This document shows positions 25,768 through 34,329 of a stretch of 64,000 nt of DNA, one piece after another. The stretch's first letter is position 1. Every line of letters begins with the position of its first letter. The notes below the pieces were generated by a model. The model searched no databases. It saw only the letters and a list, made by a program, of their open reading frames with translations, and was not told where the DNA came from. The position numbers and the translations under genes were made by a program. This DNA is from Alphaproteobacteria bacterium (lineage in GTDB: Bacteria; Pseudomonadota; Alphaproteobacteria; CAAHEQ01; UBA3637), in NCBI GenBank assembly GCA_017559525.1, contig JAFYRI010000003.1:1-64000 (forward strand), written 5' to 3'.

Positions 25768-26452
25768 ATTATATGTAAATGCACCTTTGAAAGATGATGG
25801 AACTGTATCTTTGACGGATGAGCAAGTTCATTATTTGTTTCATGTAATGCGTCGTTGTGAAGGGGACGAGTTATTATTGTTCAATGGTCAAGAGGGTGAA
25901 TGGTTAGGGATACTTTCGGTATTAACAAAAAAACAAGGTGTGATTCAACTGAAAAAACAAGTGAGGGAACAAACGCAAACACGTGGTGCTATTTTAGCAA
26001 TGGCCTTAATCAAAAAAGATAATTTTGATATGGTTTTGCAAAAAGCAACGGAATTGGGAGTTCGTAAAATTATTCCACTGATAACAGAGCGTACAGTTAT
26101 ATCTAAATTGAATTTAGAACGAGCTAAAAGCATAGTAATTGAGGCTGCAGAACAATGTGAACGTCTTGATGTACCTCAAGTTGATGAACCAATCTCATTA
26201 AAGTTTTTTTTGAATATGGATATTGATCAAAGGATTTATTTATCTGAACGAGGGCAAACAACAGGCATTATTAATAAAGAAAAAGATGTGTGTTTTGTAA
26301 TTGGACCGGAAGGAGGTTGGAGTCCTAATGAAATTAAAGCTTTTGAAGCGGCGCAAAATACGCAGGCTTTAAATTTGGGACAATTGATTTTGCGTGCGGA
26401 AACGGCAGCAATTAGTGTTTTAGCGGCACATCGATTTGATATATGTGGTTAA
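25757..26452 (+). CDS. rsmE: 16S rRNA m3U1498 methyltransferase RsmE
   Basis: This 231-residue SPOUT methyltransferase modifies U1498 of 16S rRNA. The N-terminal PUA-like part (RLYVNAPL...HYLFHVMRR) and the C-terminal knot with CFVIGPEGGWSPNEIKAFE and LNLGQLILRAETAAISVLA are typical. The gene overlaps the end of the regulator gene by 11 bases; translation may start at either of two adjacent ATGs (25757, 25760). Confidence 0.94.
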   Translation: MMIRLYVNAPLKDDGTVSLTDEQVHYLFHVMRRCEGDELLLFNGQEGEWLGILSVLTKKQGVIQLKKQVREQTQTRGAILAMALIKKDNFDMVLQKATELGVRKIIPLITERTVISKLNLERAKSIVIEAAEQCERLDVPQVDEPISLKFFLNMDIDQRIYLSERGQTTGIINKEKDVCFVIGPEGGWSPNEIKAFEAAQNTQALNLGQLILRAETAAISVLAAHRFDICG

Positions 26453-26466
26453 AAGTTAAATAACTG

Positions 26467-26496
26467 TTGCAAAGAAGAGTTTTTTGTGCTTAAAAT
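26467..26496 (+). promoter_or_regulatory. Probable promoter of the gene at 26533
   Basis: TTGCAA (26467-26472), 18 bp, TAAAAT (26491-26496), 36 bp upstream of the ATG. Confidence 0.5.
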
Positions 26497-26532
26497 GAAA
26501 AAAAACAAGGTTATTTTTATTGAGAGGCTAAT

Positions 26533-27876
26533 ATGACAGTAAAAAAAATGCCACTTTTATCAGGAATTTTAGGTTTATTTTTAACTTCTTCAGTTTGGGC
26601 ATCTACAACGCCAGTATTACAAATTTGTGCGGCAGAGCAGTGTGTTGATGCTAATCAAGTAGCAACCCCAACAACATTATTTCAGCGTGTTGGTGAGTTG
26701 TTTACTAAAAATGCAGGACGGAAGGTGACATTTTGTGATGCGGATCCAGCTATTCACTTATGTTTTCAACAAAAATTAAAATTGTCGGCATCATCCAATA
26801 TTATGATGGCTGATATTTCTGTTGATACTGCAGATATGTTGGAAGTTAAAGTTTCTCAAGATGAAACGTCTTTGACGGCGATGTTGGATATGGCTGTTGA
26901 AGCAAATGGAACTTACCCAAGTTGTGAAAACGCTCAAGCAAAAGTTGTTGTTGGATCAGATGATAGAGTATCTATTGTTGTGGATAACTTTGGTTGTTTG
27001 TTTACATCTACATTAAAATCCGATTTAAATATTGGATTTGCTGTGGATTACATTGATTTTGAAAAGGCTGTTATGGGGGGGTATTATACATTTAGTGCTT
27101 CTCAAGCTATGCATGGTATGCGTTCGGGATATGCATTGTTGCGTTTTGCAGAACCTGTATCTGCTCAGTTTGAATTAGAACAAACCTCTGCTGTCGTATC
27201 TGAAGCACAGCCAGAAATTGCAGAAATCCAGGTTCAGCCAGAAAATAATAATGAAGCATCTTTAGATTGTGCTCCTTGTGTGGCTGAAAAAATACGAGAT
27301 GACGCTGCTGTGCGTGCTGCAATAGAAGCAGCGGCTCGTGCGGAAGCTGAAGCAAAAGCTGCAGCAGAACGCGCTGTTAAGATGGCAGAAGAGGCCGCTC
27401 AAACAACCAGTGAATATGCACAGAAAAAAGCAGAAGAGGCTGAGAAGGCTAAACAAGAAGCAGAAAAGGCAGCTCAACTGGCTTTAGCCGCTCGAGGACG
27501 TGTTGACAGTAAAGTAGCAGCAATGAGTTGTCAAAATGAGAGTAAAAAAGATGGAACACCAGATTTGCAATCGTCTGAAACGTCAAAAGATAAGGTAGAT
27601 GAAACGCAATTGGCTGCAACCAAAACAGTGGTGACAAAAACAACGGTTGTTAAGCATATTGATGCTGATGGTCGTGTTGTTGAACAGGTTGTTTCAGAGC
27701 CAGATCTTGCTGAAACGCAAGAGGAAATTTCAGTGGTTGTTGAACCGATTGTAGAAAAAAAGGTGGAATTGACACAAAAGGTCAATGTACAATCAGAAGA
27801 AACATTTGCGGATAAATGGAACCGTTGGATGAATAAAGCATCGAAGGTTTTCTGGTTGGAAGAGCCATTGTTTTAA
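26533..27876 (+). CDS. Periplasmic protein with Ala/Glu/Lys coiled coil, unknown function
   Basis: This 447-residue protein has a signal peptide (cut near SVWAS, residue 23-25). The mature N-terminal domain (residues 25-215) has six cysteines and a mixed beta pattern (VKVSQDETSLTAMLDMAVEA). Residues about 255-325 form a long charged coiled coil (EAEAKAAAERAVKMAEEA...). The tail is Thr/Val/Glu-rich and ends FWLEEPLF. I recognise no family. TolA-like architecture (domain plus coiled-coil spacer) suggests a cell-envelope role. It precedes an M16 protease by 70 bp without a terminator, so co-transcription is possible. Confidence 0.65.
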   Translation: MTVKKMPLLSGILGLFLTSSVWASTTPVLQICAAEQCVDANQVATPTTLFQRVGELFTKNAGRKVTFCDADPAIHLCFQQKLKLSASSNIMMADISVDTADMLEVKVSQDETSLTAMLDMAVEANGTYPSCENAQAKVVVGSDDRVSIVVDNFGCLFTSTLKSDLNIGFAVDYIDFEKAVMGGYYTFSASQAMHGMRSGYALLRFAEPVSAQFELEQTSAVVSEAQPEIAEIQVQPENNNEASLDCAPCVAEKIRDDAAVRAAIEAAARAEAEAKAAAERAVKMAEEAAQTTSEYAQKKAEEAEKAKQEAEKAAQLALAARGRVDSKVAAMSCQNESKKDGTPDLQSSETSKDKVDETQLAATKTVVTKTTVVKHIDADGRVVEQVVSEPDLAETQEEISVVVEPIVEKKVELTQKVNVQSEETFADKWNRWMNKASKVFWLEEPLF

Positions 27877-27946
27877 TAAGAGTTAATATAAATGAATTAA
27901 ATGCTACTTGCGGTGGCAAGTTTGAGTGTAAAGAAAAGGATTTTTT

Positions 27947-29209
27947 ATGGTATCAGTTTCAAAATTATCAAATGGTATGCGTATTGTAACGGATACAGAT
28001 TTAAATAGTGATACAGTCTCTTTAGGGGTATGGGTATCGGTAGGAGCTAGATATGAAAGCCCAGAAATTAATGGTATTTCACACGTATTAGAACATATGG
28101 CATTTAAGGGGACACTCAAACGATCTGCTTTACAAATTTCTGAAGAAATTGAAAATGTAGGGGGGATTATTAATGCCTATACTGGTAAAGAAATGACAGC
28201 TTATTATGTTAAGGTGTTAAAGGAAGATTTAGCACTTGGATTAGATATTATTGCTGATATTTTACAAAATTCTCAAATGGATGCAGGGGAACTTGAAAAA
28301 GAAAAAGGAGTCATTTGCCAAGAAATTAATATGCAAAATGACACACCCGATGAAATGGTGTTTGATTATTTGTCTGAAACGGCTTTTCCTAATCAAGCAT
28401 TGGGACGTTCTATTGCTGGAACGACGGAAATTGTGCGTTCTATTACATCTAAACAATTACTAGACTATATGCACACACAATATATTGCTGATAGAATGAT
28501 TATTAGTGCGTCTGGTAATTTTAACGCCGATTCTTTTAAAGATATGTGTGAATTAGCTTTTTCGGGTATTGGTAATCATGCCGTTCAATCTGCAGAGCCA
28601 GCATACTATGTTGGTGGAGATAAACGTGTTGAAAAGGCAAATGAGCAAGTCAATTTAGTTTTGGGATTTAATGGTATTCCTTACACAGATAAAGATTACT
28701 ATACGGCAAGCTTATTGTCTGGGGTATTTGGTGGAGGTATGTCATCTAGATTATTCCAAGAAATTCGTGAAAAGCGTGGATTGGTTTACTCTATTTATTC
28801 ATTTAACTCACCTGAATCAGATGCGGGTATTTTTAATATTTATGCTGGAACTGGTGAAAAAGAAGTTGTGGAATTAATGCCCGTATTATGTGATGAAATT
28901 TTAAAATTAAAAGGAACGATTACTGACACGGAATTAATGCGTGCTAAAAATAGATTGAAGGCTAGATTGTTAATGCGTTCTGAAGCAATTTCTACGCATG
29001 CAGAAATGAATGCCACAGATATGATTGTTCACGGTCGTATTGTTCCTAAAGAAGAAGTTATTAATGATATTTCATCCATTACAGCGGCAGATTTGGATAG
29101 GGTAGCTGAGCGTATTTTTGCGTCTTGTCCGACATTTGCTGCATTGGGACCGATTAAGCATGTAATGAGCTATGATGAAATTTGTTCTCGGTTGGGATAT
29201 AAAGGGTAA
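27947..29209 (+). CDS. M16-family zinc peptidase
   Basis: This 420-residue peptidase has the inverted zinc motif HVLEHMAFKGT (H46, E49, H50) and the distal glutamate region EKEKGVICQEINM, so both parts of the active site are present. The C-terminal half has the partner fold GGGMSSRLFQEIREKRGLVY. It is a full-length single-ring M16B protein like the bacterial homologues of mitochondrial processing peptidase beta. There is no signal peptide, so it is probably cytoplasmic. A conventional substrate is not known; cleavage of signal-peptide or oligopeptide fragments is plausible. rnhB begins 2 bp after its stop codon. Confidence 0.9.
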   Translation: MVSVSKLSNGMRIVTDTDLNSDTVSLGVWVSVGARYESPEINGISHVLEHMAFKGTLKRSALQISEEIENVGGIINAYTGKEMTAYYVKVLKEDLALGLDIIADILQNSQMDAGELEKEKGVICQEINMQNDTPDEMVFDYLSETAFPNQALGRSIAGTTEIVRSITSKQLLDYMHTQYIADRMIISASGNFNADSFKDMCELAFSGIGNHAVQSAEPAYYVGGDKRVEKANEQVNLVLGFNGIPYTDKDYYTASLLSGVFGGGMSSRLFQEIREKRGLVYSIYSFNSPESDAGIFNIYAGTGEKEVVELMPVLCDEILKLKGTITDTELMRAKNRLKARLLMRSEAISTHAEMNATDMIVHGRIVPKEEVINDISSITAADLDRVAERIFASCPTFAALGPIKHVMSYDEICSRLGYKG

Positions 29210-29211
29210 CG

Positions 29212-29838
29212 ATGCCTGATTTTAATATAGAACGGTCATTAGAATTAAGTGGATTGATCGCAGGATTTGATGAAGCAGGGCGAGGGCCTTGGTGTGGTCC
29301 GGTCGTTGCAGCGTGTGTGTGTTGGCCAGATTTGAATATACCTGAAGATTTAGCAAATGCTATTAATGATTCCAAAAAATTAACAGCTAAAAAGCGTGAT
29401 GCTTTATTCCCTAAAATTATGTCCTCAAATGCTATTGTTGGAATTGGACAAGCCAGTGCTGAAGAAATTGATGAATTGAATATTTTGCAGGCTTCCTTTT
29501 TAGCAATGCATAGGGCTTTAGAGCAAGTACAAGCAAAAGGGTTTAATCCTGTGTTTGGATTAATTGATGGTAATCGTTTACCAAAGTGGGAAATTCCCTG
29601 TCATGCCGTTATTGGGGGGGATGGGAAAAGTTTATCTATTGGTGCTGCCTCAATTGTTGCGAAAGTGACGCGTGATAGAATGATGGCTGATTTAGCACAT
29701 GAATATCCTGCCTATGGTTGGGAACGTAATGCCGGATATGGAACAGCTGAACATATTGCTGCCTTAAAAGAATATGGACCAACAATACATCACAGAAAGT
29801 CTTATGCACCGATAAAAAAAATATTAGAGGGAAAATAA
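29212..29838 (+). CDS. rnhB: Ribonuclease HII
   Basis: This 208-residue enzyme nicks RNA of RNA:DNA hybrids, including single ribonucleotides in DNA. The conserved motif GFDEAGRGPWCGPVVAA (residues 18-34) carries the DE pair of the active site. NDSKKLTAKKRD is the second family motif, and LIDGNRLP with SIGAASIVAKVTRDR gives the remaining catalytic acidic residues and DNA contacts. The ATG is 2 bp after the M16 gene, so they form one unit. A run of seven G at 29614 falls in a Gly-Gly pair. Confidence 0.95.
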   Translation: MPDFNIERSLELSGLIAGFDEAGRGPWCGPVVAACVCWPDLNIPEDLANAINDSKKLTAKKRDALFPKIMSSNAIVGIGQASAEEIDELNILQASFLAMHRALEQVQAKGFNPVFGLIDGNRLPKWEIPCHAVIGGDGKSLSIGAASIVAKVTRDRMMADLAHEYPAYGWERNAGYGTAEHIAALKEYGPTIHHRKSYAPIKKILEGK

Positions 29839-29849
29839 TTTTTCTCTTT

Positions 29850-31565
29850 TTATTTTTTTATATCTGTTTGTCCTCGTAAATATGCGTGTCCTCCCCATTT
29901 CGGATTTGATTTATCCAAAATTAATAATTTGTATGTTTTATCAAATTCTGCATGAGTAGCTTGAGAACCAACAGGTGTTTCAGGGTATCCATAAGCAGGT
30001 GTTAGGATTAAAGGATTTTTATCATACAAATATCTGTTTAAATGTGATTCATCATGCCACCTGGCCATTATACCATTTTTTTCATCAGTATCGGTATTTT
30101 GTGCAATTGTATTGATTAATTTTCCGAATGCTTCACTTGTACCACCATTAAAACCACCCATGAAGTATTTTTCTGAATCTTTATACTGGGGGGGGGTATC
30201 AGATATATAAGCTGTTGATTTTGGATTTCTGTCATAAGGTAAATTTCCGGCAGATTTATAATATCCTGGGTGCAGTGTGGCGACAATACCTTGTTCTTTT
30301 GTTGGTATAATTTCATGTCTGATAGGTTGTTTGGCAATCATATTGGCATTGACATAGTACATGTAATCAAAATCTTTTAATTGATTCCACTCATTTTGAA
30401 ATAATTTATAGCGGTATAGAGTTGCTTTTGGCCATCCTAAATTTTCGGTTGGAATTTTTATAACATTTTGGGGGAATGTTCTATCGCTATCAGTCCAAAC
30501 AAAGTAAGTTTTATTATCTTCGGGTAAAAAATTGCGTTCCATGCTTTTATAGTATTCATCAAAAAATACAATATATCTTCCAGTTGCAATATATAACATG
30601 GCGATATTTGCTTTTGCGGGTAATTTTATCCATTCTTTGGGGACAATATCATTTATAAAATCGGGATCGGATTTTAACCAAATATCGGGTGAAATGACAA
30701 TTTTATCAGGATTTTCATTTAACCAAGCTCCCCACCATGAAAAAGTAGAATTTGCAATGATATTATGTTTACATAAGCTCATTAAGCGCATATCGTTATA
30801 ACTAAAGTCTTTTTTGTTGTGTTCGACAAAAGTATGTGGATGACTTAATTTTATATTTTCCTTTGCCCATTCTATATCATCTGAAAAAATATAAAAATGA
30901 GGGTTTTTAACACGTTCTGCAATATAATTTATTGCCACCTTATAATAATGAGGTGATAGAATATGTTGATCAGAAGATGATGCTAGGTAATCTCCGCGTC
31001 TGACATGAAGAGAAATTGAGTTTGAATTTTGGATTAATTTTGCCAGTTTCTTATTTTGATTTGACATATTATTTTTAAAACGGAAAGTTCTTAAAATTTC
31101 TTTTCGATATTTTTTGAAATGTTTTTCACTTTGAAATAATCCCCATAAATAAATATATTTGTCGTGATCTAATGTTGTGTGTTCTTTGTTCTCAATGAAT
31201 ATATCTCCAATAAAATCCTCATTTCTATCCTCTAAATTCTTGAAAACAGGAACTTCTTCATGTTCAACCTTATTGATTTTTAGTTCAAAAGCGTTTTCTA
31301 GTTTCGATATATCACCATGTGTATATAGTTTTTTGTCGTGTTCTAATGCATAAGCTAATCCTGTTGCATATTGGAACATATTGTTTCCAAGGCCATATAG
31401 AATGACAGATTGAACCAATTTTTGTTCCGGAGGGCGAGCTTCATTTGCTATGTGTTTGAAAATTGGACGGCTTACACAATAACCAATTATCACACACAAT
31501 ATGAACAAGAATGGGTAATAAATAGGTTTGAGATGGAGATTATAAAAGTGATTTGTTTTTTTCAA
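29850..31565 (-). CDS. GT11 alpha-1,2-fucosyltransferase fused to ABO-type GT6 glycosyltransferase
   Basis: This 571-residue protein has an N-terminal membrane anchor (residues 15-32). Residues about 50-315 are GT11: GLGNNMFQYATGLAYALEHD, then HVRRGDY (187-193), YIFSDDIEWA and NSTFSWWGAWLN (272-283). Residues about 320-560 are GT6, the histo-blood-group family: MLYIATGRYIVFF, GWPKATLYRYKLF, YVNANM (NAN at 406-408, the bacterial replacement for the metal-binding DxD), GGFNGG (470-475) and WHDESHLNRYL (503-513). GT11 would make Fuc-alpha1,2-Gal and GT6 would add Gal or GalNAc alpha-1,3 to it, i.e. a B- or A-type antigen. The product is inferred. A C9 tract lies in the GT6 part. It is divergent from the Bax1-I gene. 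Confidence 0.88.
   Translation of the reverse strand: MKKTNHFYNLHLKPIYYPFLFILCVIIGYCVSRPIFKHIANEARPPEQKLVQSVILYGLGNNMFQYATGLAYALEHDKKLYTHGDISKLENAFELKINKVEHEEVPVFKNLEDRNEDFIGDIFIENKEHTTLDHDKYIYLWGLFQSEKHFKKYRKEILRTFRFKNNMSNQNKKLAKLIQNSNSISLHVRRGDYLASSSDQHILSPHYYKVAINYIAERVKNPHFYIFSDDIEWAKENIKLSHPHTFVEHNKKDFSYNDMRLMSLCKHNIIANSTFSWWGAWLNENPDKIVISPDIWLKSDPDFINDIVPKEWIKLPAKANIAMLYIATGRYIVFFDEYYKSMERNFLPEDNKTYFVWTDSDRTFPQNVIKIPTENLGWPKATLYRYKLFQNEWNQLKDFDYMYYVNANMIAKQPIRHEIIPTKEQGIVATLHPGYYKSAGNLPYDRNPKSTAYISDTPPQYKDSEKYFMGGFNGGTSEAFGKLINTIAQNTDTDEKNGIMARWHDESHLNRYLYDKNPLILTPAYGYPETPVGSQATHAEFDKTYKLLILDKSNPKWGGHAYLRGQTDIKK
30188..30196 (-). repeat. C9 homopolymer inside the GT6 domain
   Basis: Nine G on the plus strand (C on the coding strand) within the codons for D-T-P-P-Q (around residues 456-460). 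It is the longest G/C homopolymer I see inside a gene here, tied with a G9 run in an intergenic region. Slipped-strand changes here would cut off the last ~110 residues. Confidence 0.9.
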
Positions 31566-31701
31566 GATATATCCTTTTGTTTTTTTCTTGTTTTACAAAA
31601 AAATACAAACGCAGTCAAGTGTTGTATAAAAGAAAATGCTTGTCTTTTTGTAAAAAAATGTTATATGATGCATGGTATAATTATTATAAAAGGAGTTTAA
31701 A

Positions 31702-32418
31702 ATGCAAAACTATGAAATATTGGGATTGAATGATGTTCAATCTGTTGGAATGCGTTCTTATTTTGGTCGTATTTATAACTACATGGCAGGAGGATTGTTG
31801 GTTTCTGCTGGCACAGCTTATTTGGCTGTGCGTGAACCATTTTTTTCATTGTTTTATTCGGTTCAAAATAACAATCTTGGTTTATCGCTTTTTGGATGGA
31901 TGGCTGTTTTGGCGCCGCTTATGATGATATTTATGATTAATTCGGCGGTTGCAAAAATGAATGCAGCTAAAGCTAGCGTATTGTTTTGGATTTTTTCGGC
32001 CTTAATGGGGGTTTCCTTATCTAATGTCTTGTTGATGTATACAGGGGATAGTATTGTTCAATCCTTTTTGGTAACAGCTGCTGGTTTTTTGGGGTTAAGT
32101 CTTTATGGATATACGACAAAAAAATCATTGGCAAGTTGGGGATCATTTTTGATGATGGGGTTAGTTGGTGTTATTGCTGCAATGCTAATTAATATCTTTT
32201 TGAAATCCAGTGCTTTAAGTTTGGGTCTGTCTATTATTAGTGTCTTTATTTTTATTGGATTAACAATTTATGATACTAATCGATTGAAATCAATGTATTA
32301 TGAGGGAATGTCAGAGGAGGCTCAAAAAGCAGTCGCTATAAATGGTGCTTTAGCTTTGTATTTGGATTTTATTAACTTGTTTCGATTGGTTCTATATTTT
32401 TTAGGTGATAGAAGATAA
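31702..32418 (+). CDS. Bax inhibitor-1 / YccA-YbhL-family membrane protein
   Basis: This 238-residue protein has seven hydrophobic segments and the N-terminal family motif RIYNYMAGGLLVSAGTAYLA. The final part with FIGLTIYDTNRLKSMYYEG and ALALYLDFINLFRLVLYFLG is highly typical of bacterial Bax1-I proteins. They sit in the inner membrane and act as pH-gated calcium leak channels or modulators of FtsH (YccA). Which role applies here is not known. A strong AAAGGAG site precedes the ATG. The DsbA-like gene begins 8 bp later. Confidence 0.93.
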   Translation: MQNYEILGLNDVQSVGMRSYFGRIYNYMAGGLLVSAGTAYLAVREPFFSLFYSVQNNNLGLSLFGWMAVLAPLMMIFMINSAVAKMNAAKASVLFWIFSALMGVSLSNVLLMYTGDSIVQSFLVTAAGFLGLSLYGYTTKKSLASWGSFLMMGLVGVIAAMLINIFLKSSALSLGLSIISVFIFIGLTIYDTNRLKSMYYEGMSEEAQKAVAINGALALYLDFINLFRLVLYFLGDRR

Positions 32419-32426
32419 AGGGGATT

Positions 32427-33038
32427 ATGATGAAGAGAATTTTTGGTATTTTTGTTTCGGTATTGTTTAGTGTATCTATGGTTCAAGCTGTGGAATTGAA
32501 TGCGAATTTAGAGCCTAATCAATTGCGTGTTTATGGAGAGGATAAGCCAGTAAAGGCATACGCTTTTACATCTTTTTCTTGTCCTCATTGTACGGTATTT
32601 CATCGAGATATTTTACCTGAAATGAAAAAATTGGTAGATGCAGGGCAATTGCAGATTATCTTAGTCGAAATGCCATATGATCCTCGCGCTATGACAGGAA
32701 CATTGTTGGCGAGATGCTTGCCTGCTCAAAAATATGATAAATTTGCAGAAGCGATGTTTGATAATCAAGGATCTTGGAGCTCTTCTAAGAATCCTAAACA
32801 GATTATCTCCGGGTATGCAAAATTATTGGGAATGAGCGAACAACAAATAAATTCATGTTTGTCTGATAAAAAATTGGCACAAACAGTTACAAAGCAACGT
32901 AACAATTTGTCTAATATGTATGGTGTGAAAGGCATGCCAAGTGTGGTTGTTGTATCTGATAAGGGGCATAAATTATTAGTTGGTGCGGATAGAGAAGGAA
33001 TTATGTCTGAAATTCAAAAGAAAATTTCTGAGAAATAA
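32427..33038 (+). CDS. DsbA-family thiol oxidoreductase
   Basis: This 203-residue periplasmic protein has a signal peptide (cut near VQAVE, residue 22) and a thioredoxin fold with active site SCPHCTVF (CxxC at about residues 51-54). The cis-proline segment GVKGMPSVVVV is present. The long helical insert and the DsbA-like order of strands indicate DsbA/DsbG-type rather than plain thioredoxin. It may form disulfides in the Cys-rich prepilin-like and lectin-like proteins, which is inference. ATGATG gives two possible starts; AAAGGGG precedes them. Confidence 0.85.
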   Translation: MMKRIFGIFVSVLFSVSMVQAVELNANLEPNQLRVYGEDKPVKAYAFTSFSCPHCTVFHRDILPEMKKLVDAGQLQIILVEMPYDPRAMTGTLLARCLPAQKYDKFAEAMFDNQGSWSSSKNPKQIISGYAKLLGMSEQQINSCLSDKKLAQTVTKQRNNLSNMYGVKGMPSVVVVSDKGHKLLVGADREGIMSEIQKKISEK

Positions 33039-33051
33039 AAGGATAAAAAAC

Positions 33052-33363
33052 GTGACCGAAGAAACAGATAAACTAGCTGAACATATTCGACATTTAAAGG
33101 ATGAACATCACACAGAAGAGATGCCTCATCCTGGAAAGACTGGATATAGTATTGCAATAAATATCTTGACAGATTTGTTGGGATGTGTTTTAATTGGACT
33201 TGGTTTAGGTGTGCTATTCCAAAGAGTGTTTGATACAACACATTTGGTTACGGCTGTTTTTACAATTTTGGGCGGTATCGCAGGACTTTGGACAGTTATA
33301 CGATATGCGATTGCGTTAGATAAACAGGAAGATAATAACAATGAACCCAATGCATCAATTTGA
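33052..33363 (+). CDS. atpI: ATP synthase assembly protein I (AtpI/AtpZ-like)
   Basis: This 103-residue protein has a charged cytoplasmic N-terminus and two membrane helices (INILTDLLGCVLIGLGLGVL and LVTAVFTILGGIAGLWTVIR). This two-helix layout and its place before subunit a identify AtpI, which helps rotor-ring assembly or Mg2+ uptake. It starts with GTG at 33052, preceded by AAAGGA; the longer frame from 32980 reads into the DsbA gene. Its 3' end overlaps atpB by 23 bases. Confidence 0.85.
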   Translation: MTEETDKLAEHIRHLKDEHHTEEMPHPGKTGYSIAINILTDLLGCVLIGLGLGVLFQRVFDTTHLVTAVFTILGGIAGLWTVIRYAIALDKQEDNNNEPNASI

Positions 33364-34060
33364 GGTTAAGACGTTGGTTCCATTCGATGTGGGTGGTTTT
33401 AATCTATCGTTTACAAATTCTTCTTTGTTTATGGCTTTGGCTGTTATTTGTGGTATAGGAATGATGTGGTTTCTTCTTAGAAAACAATTGCTCATTCCGA
33501 CAACGGGTCAATCTGTCGCCGAAGCATTATTTGGTTTGGTACGTACAACCGCTCGCGATAATATAGGTGAAGATTATAAAGCTTTCTTGCCTTTTATCTT
33601 TTCTGTTTTTTTGATGGTGTTTATGGGTAATTTACTGGGGTTATTTCCATATAGTTTTACTTTTACCAGTCAATTAGCACCAGTTGGGGTTTTTGCTTTA
33701 GTGGGGTTGTTTGTTTCTTCAGGGGTTGGTATTTATCGTCATGGTTGGGGGTGGTTGCATACGTTTATGCCTGCGGGAATTCCCACTTTGATGGCGCCTA
33801 TTGTTATCCCAATTGAGATAATTTCATTTTTGGCTAAACCATTCAGTTTGACAGTTCGTTTGGTGATGAATATGGTTGTTGGTCATATTTTGTTGAAAAT
33901 TTTGGCCGGATTTGTTTATTCATCAGGATTAGCCGGTGCAGTTCCGTTATTGTTTGTCGGATTGTTATTGGTTTTTGAACTTGGGATCGCCTTTTTACAG
34001 GCATATATTTATACAATTTTAACCAGCATTTATTTGGGTGAGGCTGTAAACTCACACTAA
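33341..34060 (+). CDS. atpB: F0F1 ATP synthase subunit a
   Basis: This 239-residue membrane protein forms the proton half-channels. The conserved fourth-helix segment with AKPFSLTVRLVMNMVVGHIL holds the essential arginine. LLLVFELGIAFLQAYIYTIL is the last helix. The length matches alphaproteobacterial subunit a. It starts inside atpI and is followed by atpE after 30 bp. Confidence 0.96.
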   Translation: MNPMHQFEVKTLVPFDVGGFNLSFTNSSLFMALAVICGIGMMWFLLRKQLLIPTTGQSVAEALFGLVRTTARDNIGEDYKAFLPFIFSVFLMVFMGNLLGLFPYSFTFTSQLAPVGVFALVGLFVSSGVGIYRHGWGWLHTFMPAGIPTLMAPIVIPIEIISFLAKPFSLTVRLVMNMVVGHILLKILAGFVYSSGLAGAVPLLFVGLLLVFELGIAFLQAYIYTILTSIYLGEAVNSH

Positions 34061-34090
34061 ATAGATTTTTAACTATAAAGGAGAAATATT

Positions 34091-34315
34091 ATGGATGCAG
34101 AAACAATGAAATATTTAGCAATTGCGATTATTGCTTTGGTTATGTTTGGTGCCGCAAAGGGCGTGGCAGATATTTGGACAACAACTATTTCTTCCGTTAG
34201 CCGCAATCCAAATTCTAAAAAAGATGTTAGCATCTTTGCTTGGGGTGGCGCGGCTTTAACAGAAGCTATTGCTTTGTATGCTTTAGGTTTGGCTATTGTA
34301 TTGTTATTTAGCTAA
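34091..34315 (+). CDS. atpE: F0F1 ATP synthase subunit c
   Basis: This 74-residue two-helix hairpin has the polar loop SRNPNSKKD and the proton-carrying glutamate in ALTEAIALYALG (residue 58). Glutamate rather than aspartate is the alphaproteobacterial form. The ribosome site AAAGGAG is strong, as expected for the high copy number of c. No sodium-binding QxxE pattern is seen, so protons are the likely ion. Confidence 0.96.
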   Translation: MDAETMKYLAIAIIALVMFGAAKGVADIWTTTISSVSRNPNSKKDVSIFAWGGAALTEAIALYALGLAIVLLFS

Positions 34316-34329
34316 GATAAGGATTTAAA

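Noticed and set aside
29611-29620. G7 runs in rnhB, hisS, the gene at 14005 and the lectin-like gene as phase-variation sites
   Set aside because: They arise from GGG-GGG-Gxx codons in conserved positions of essential genes; seven bases is short. Only the C9 run in the GT6 domain is reported.
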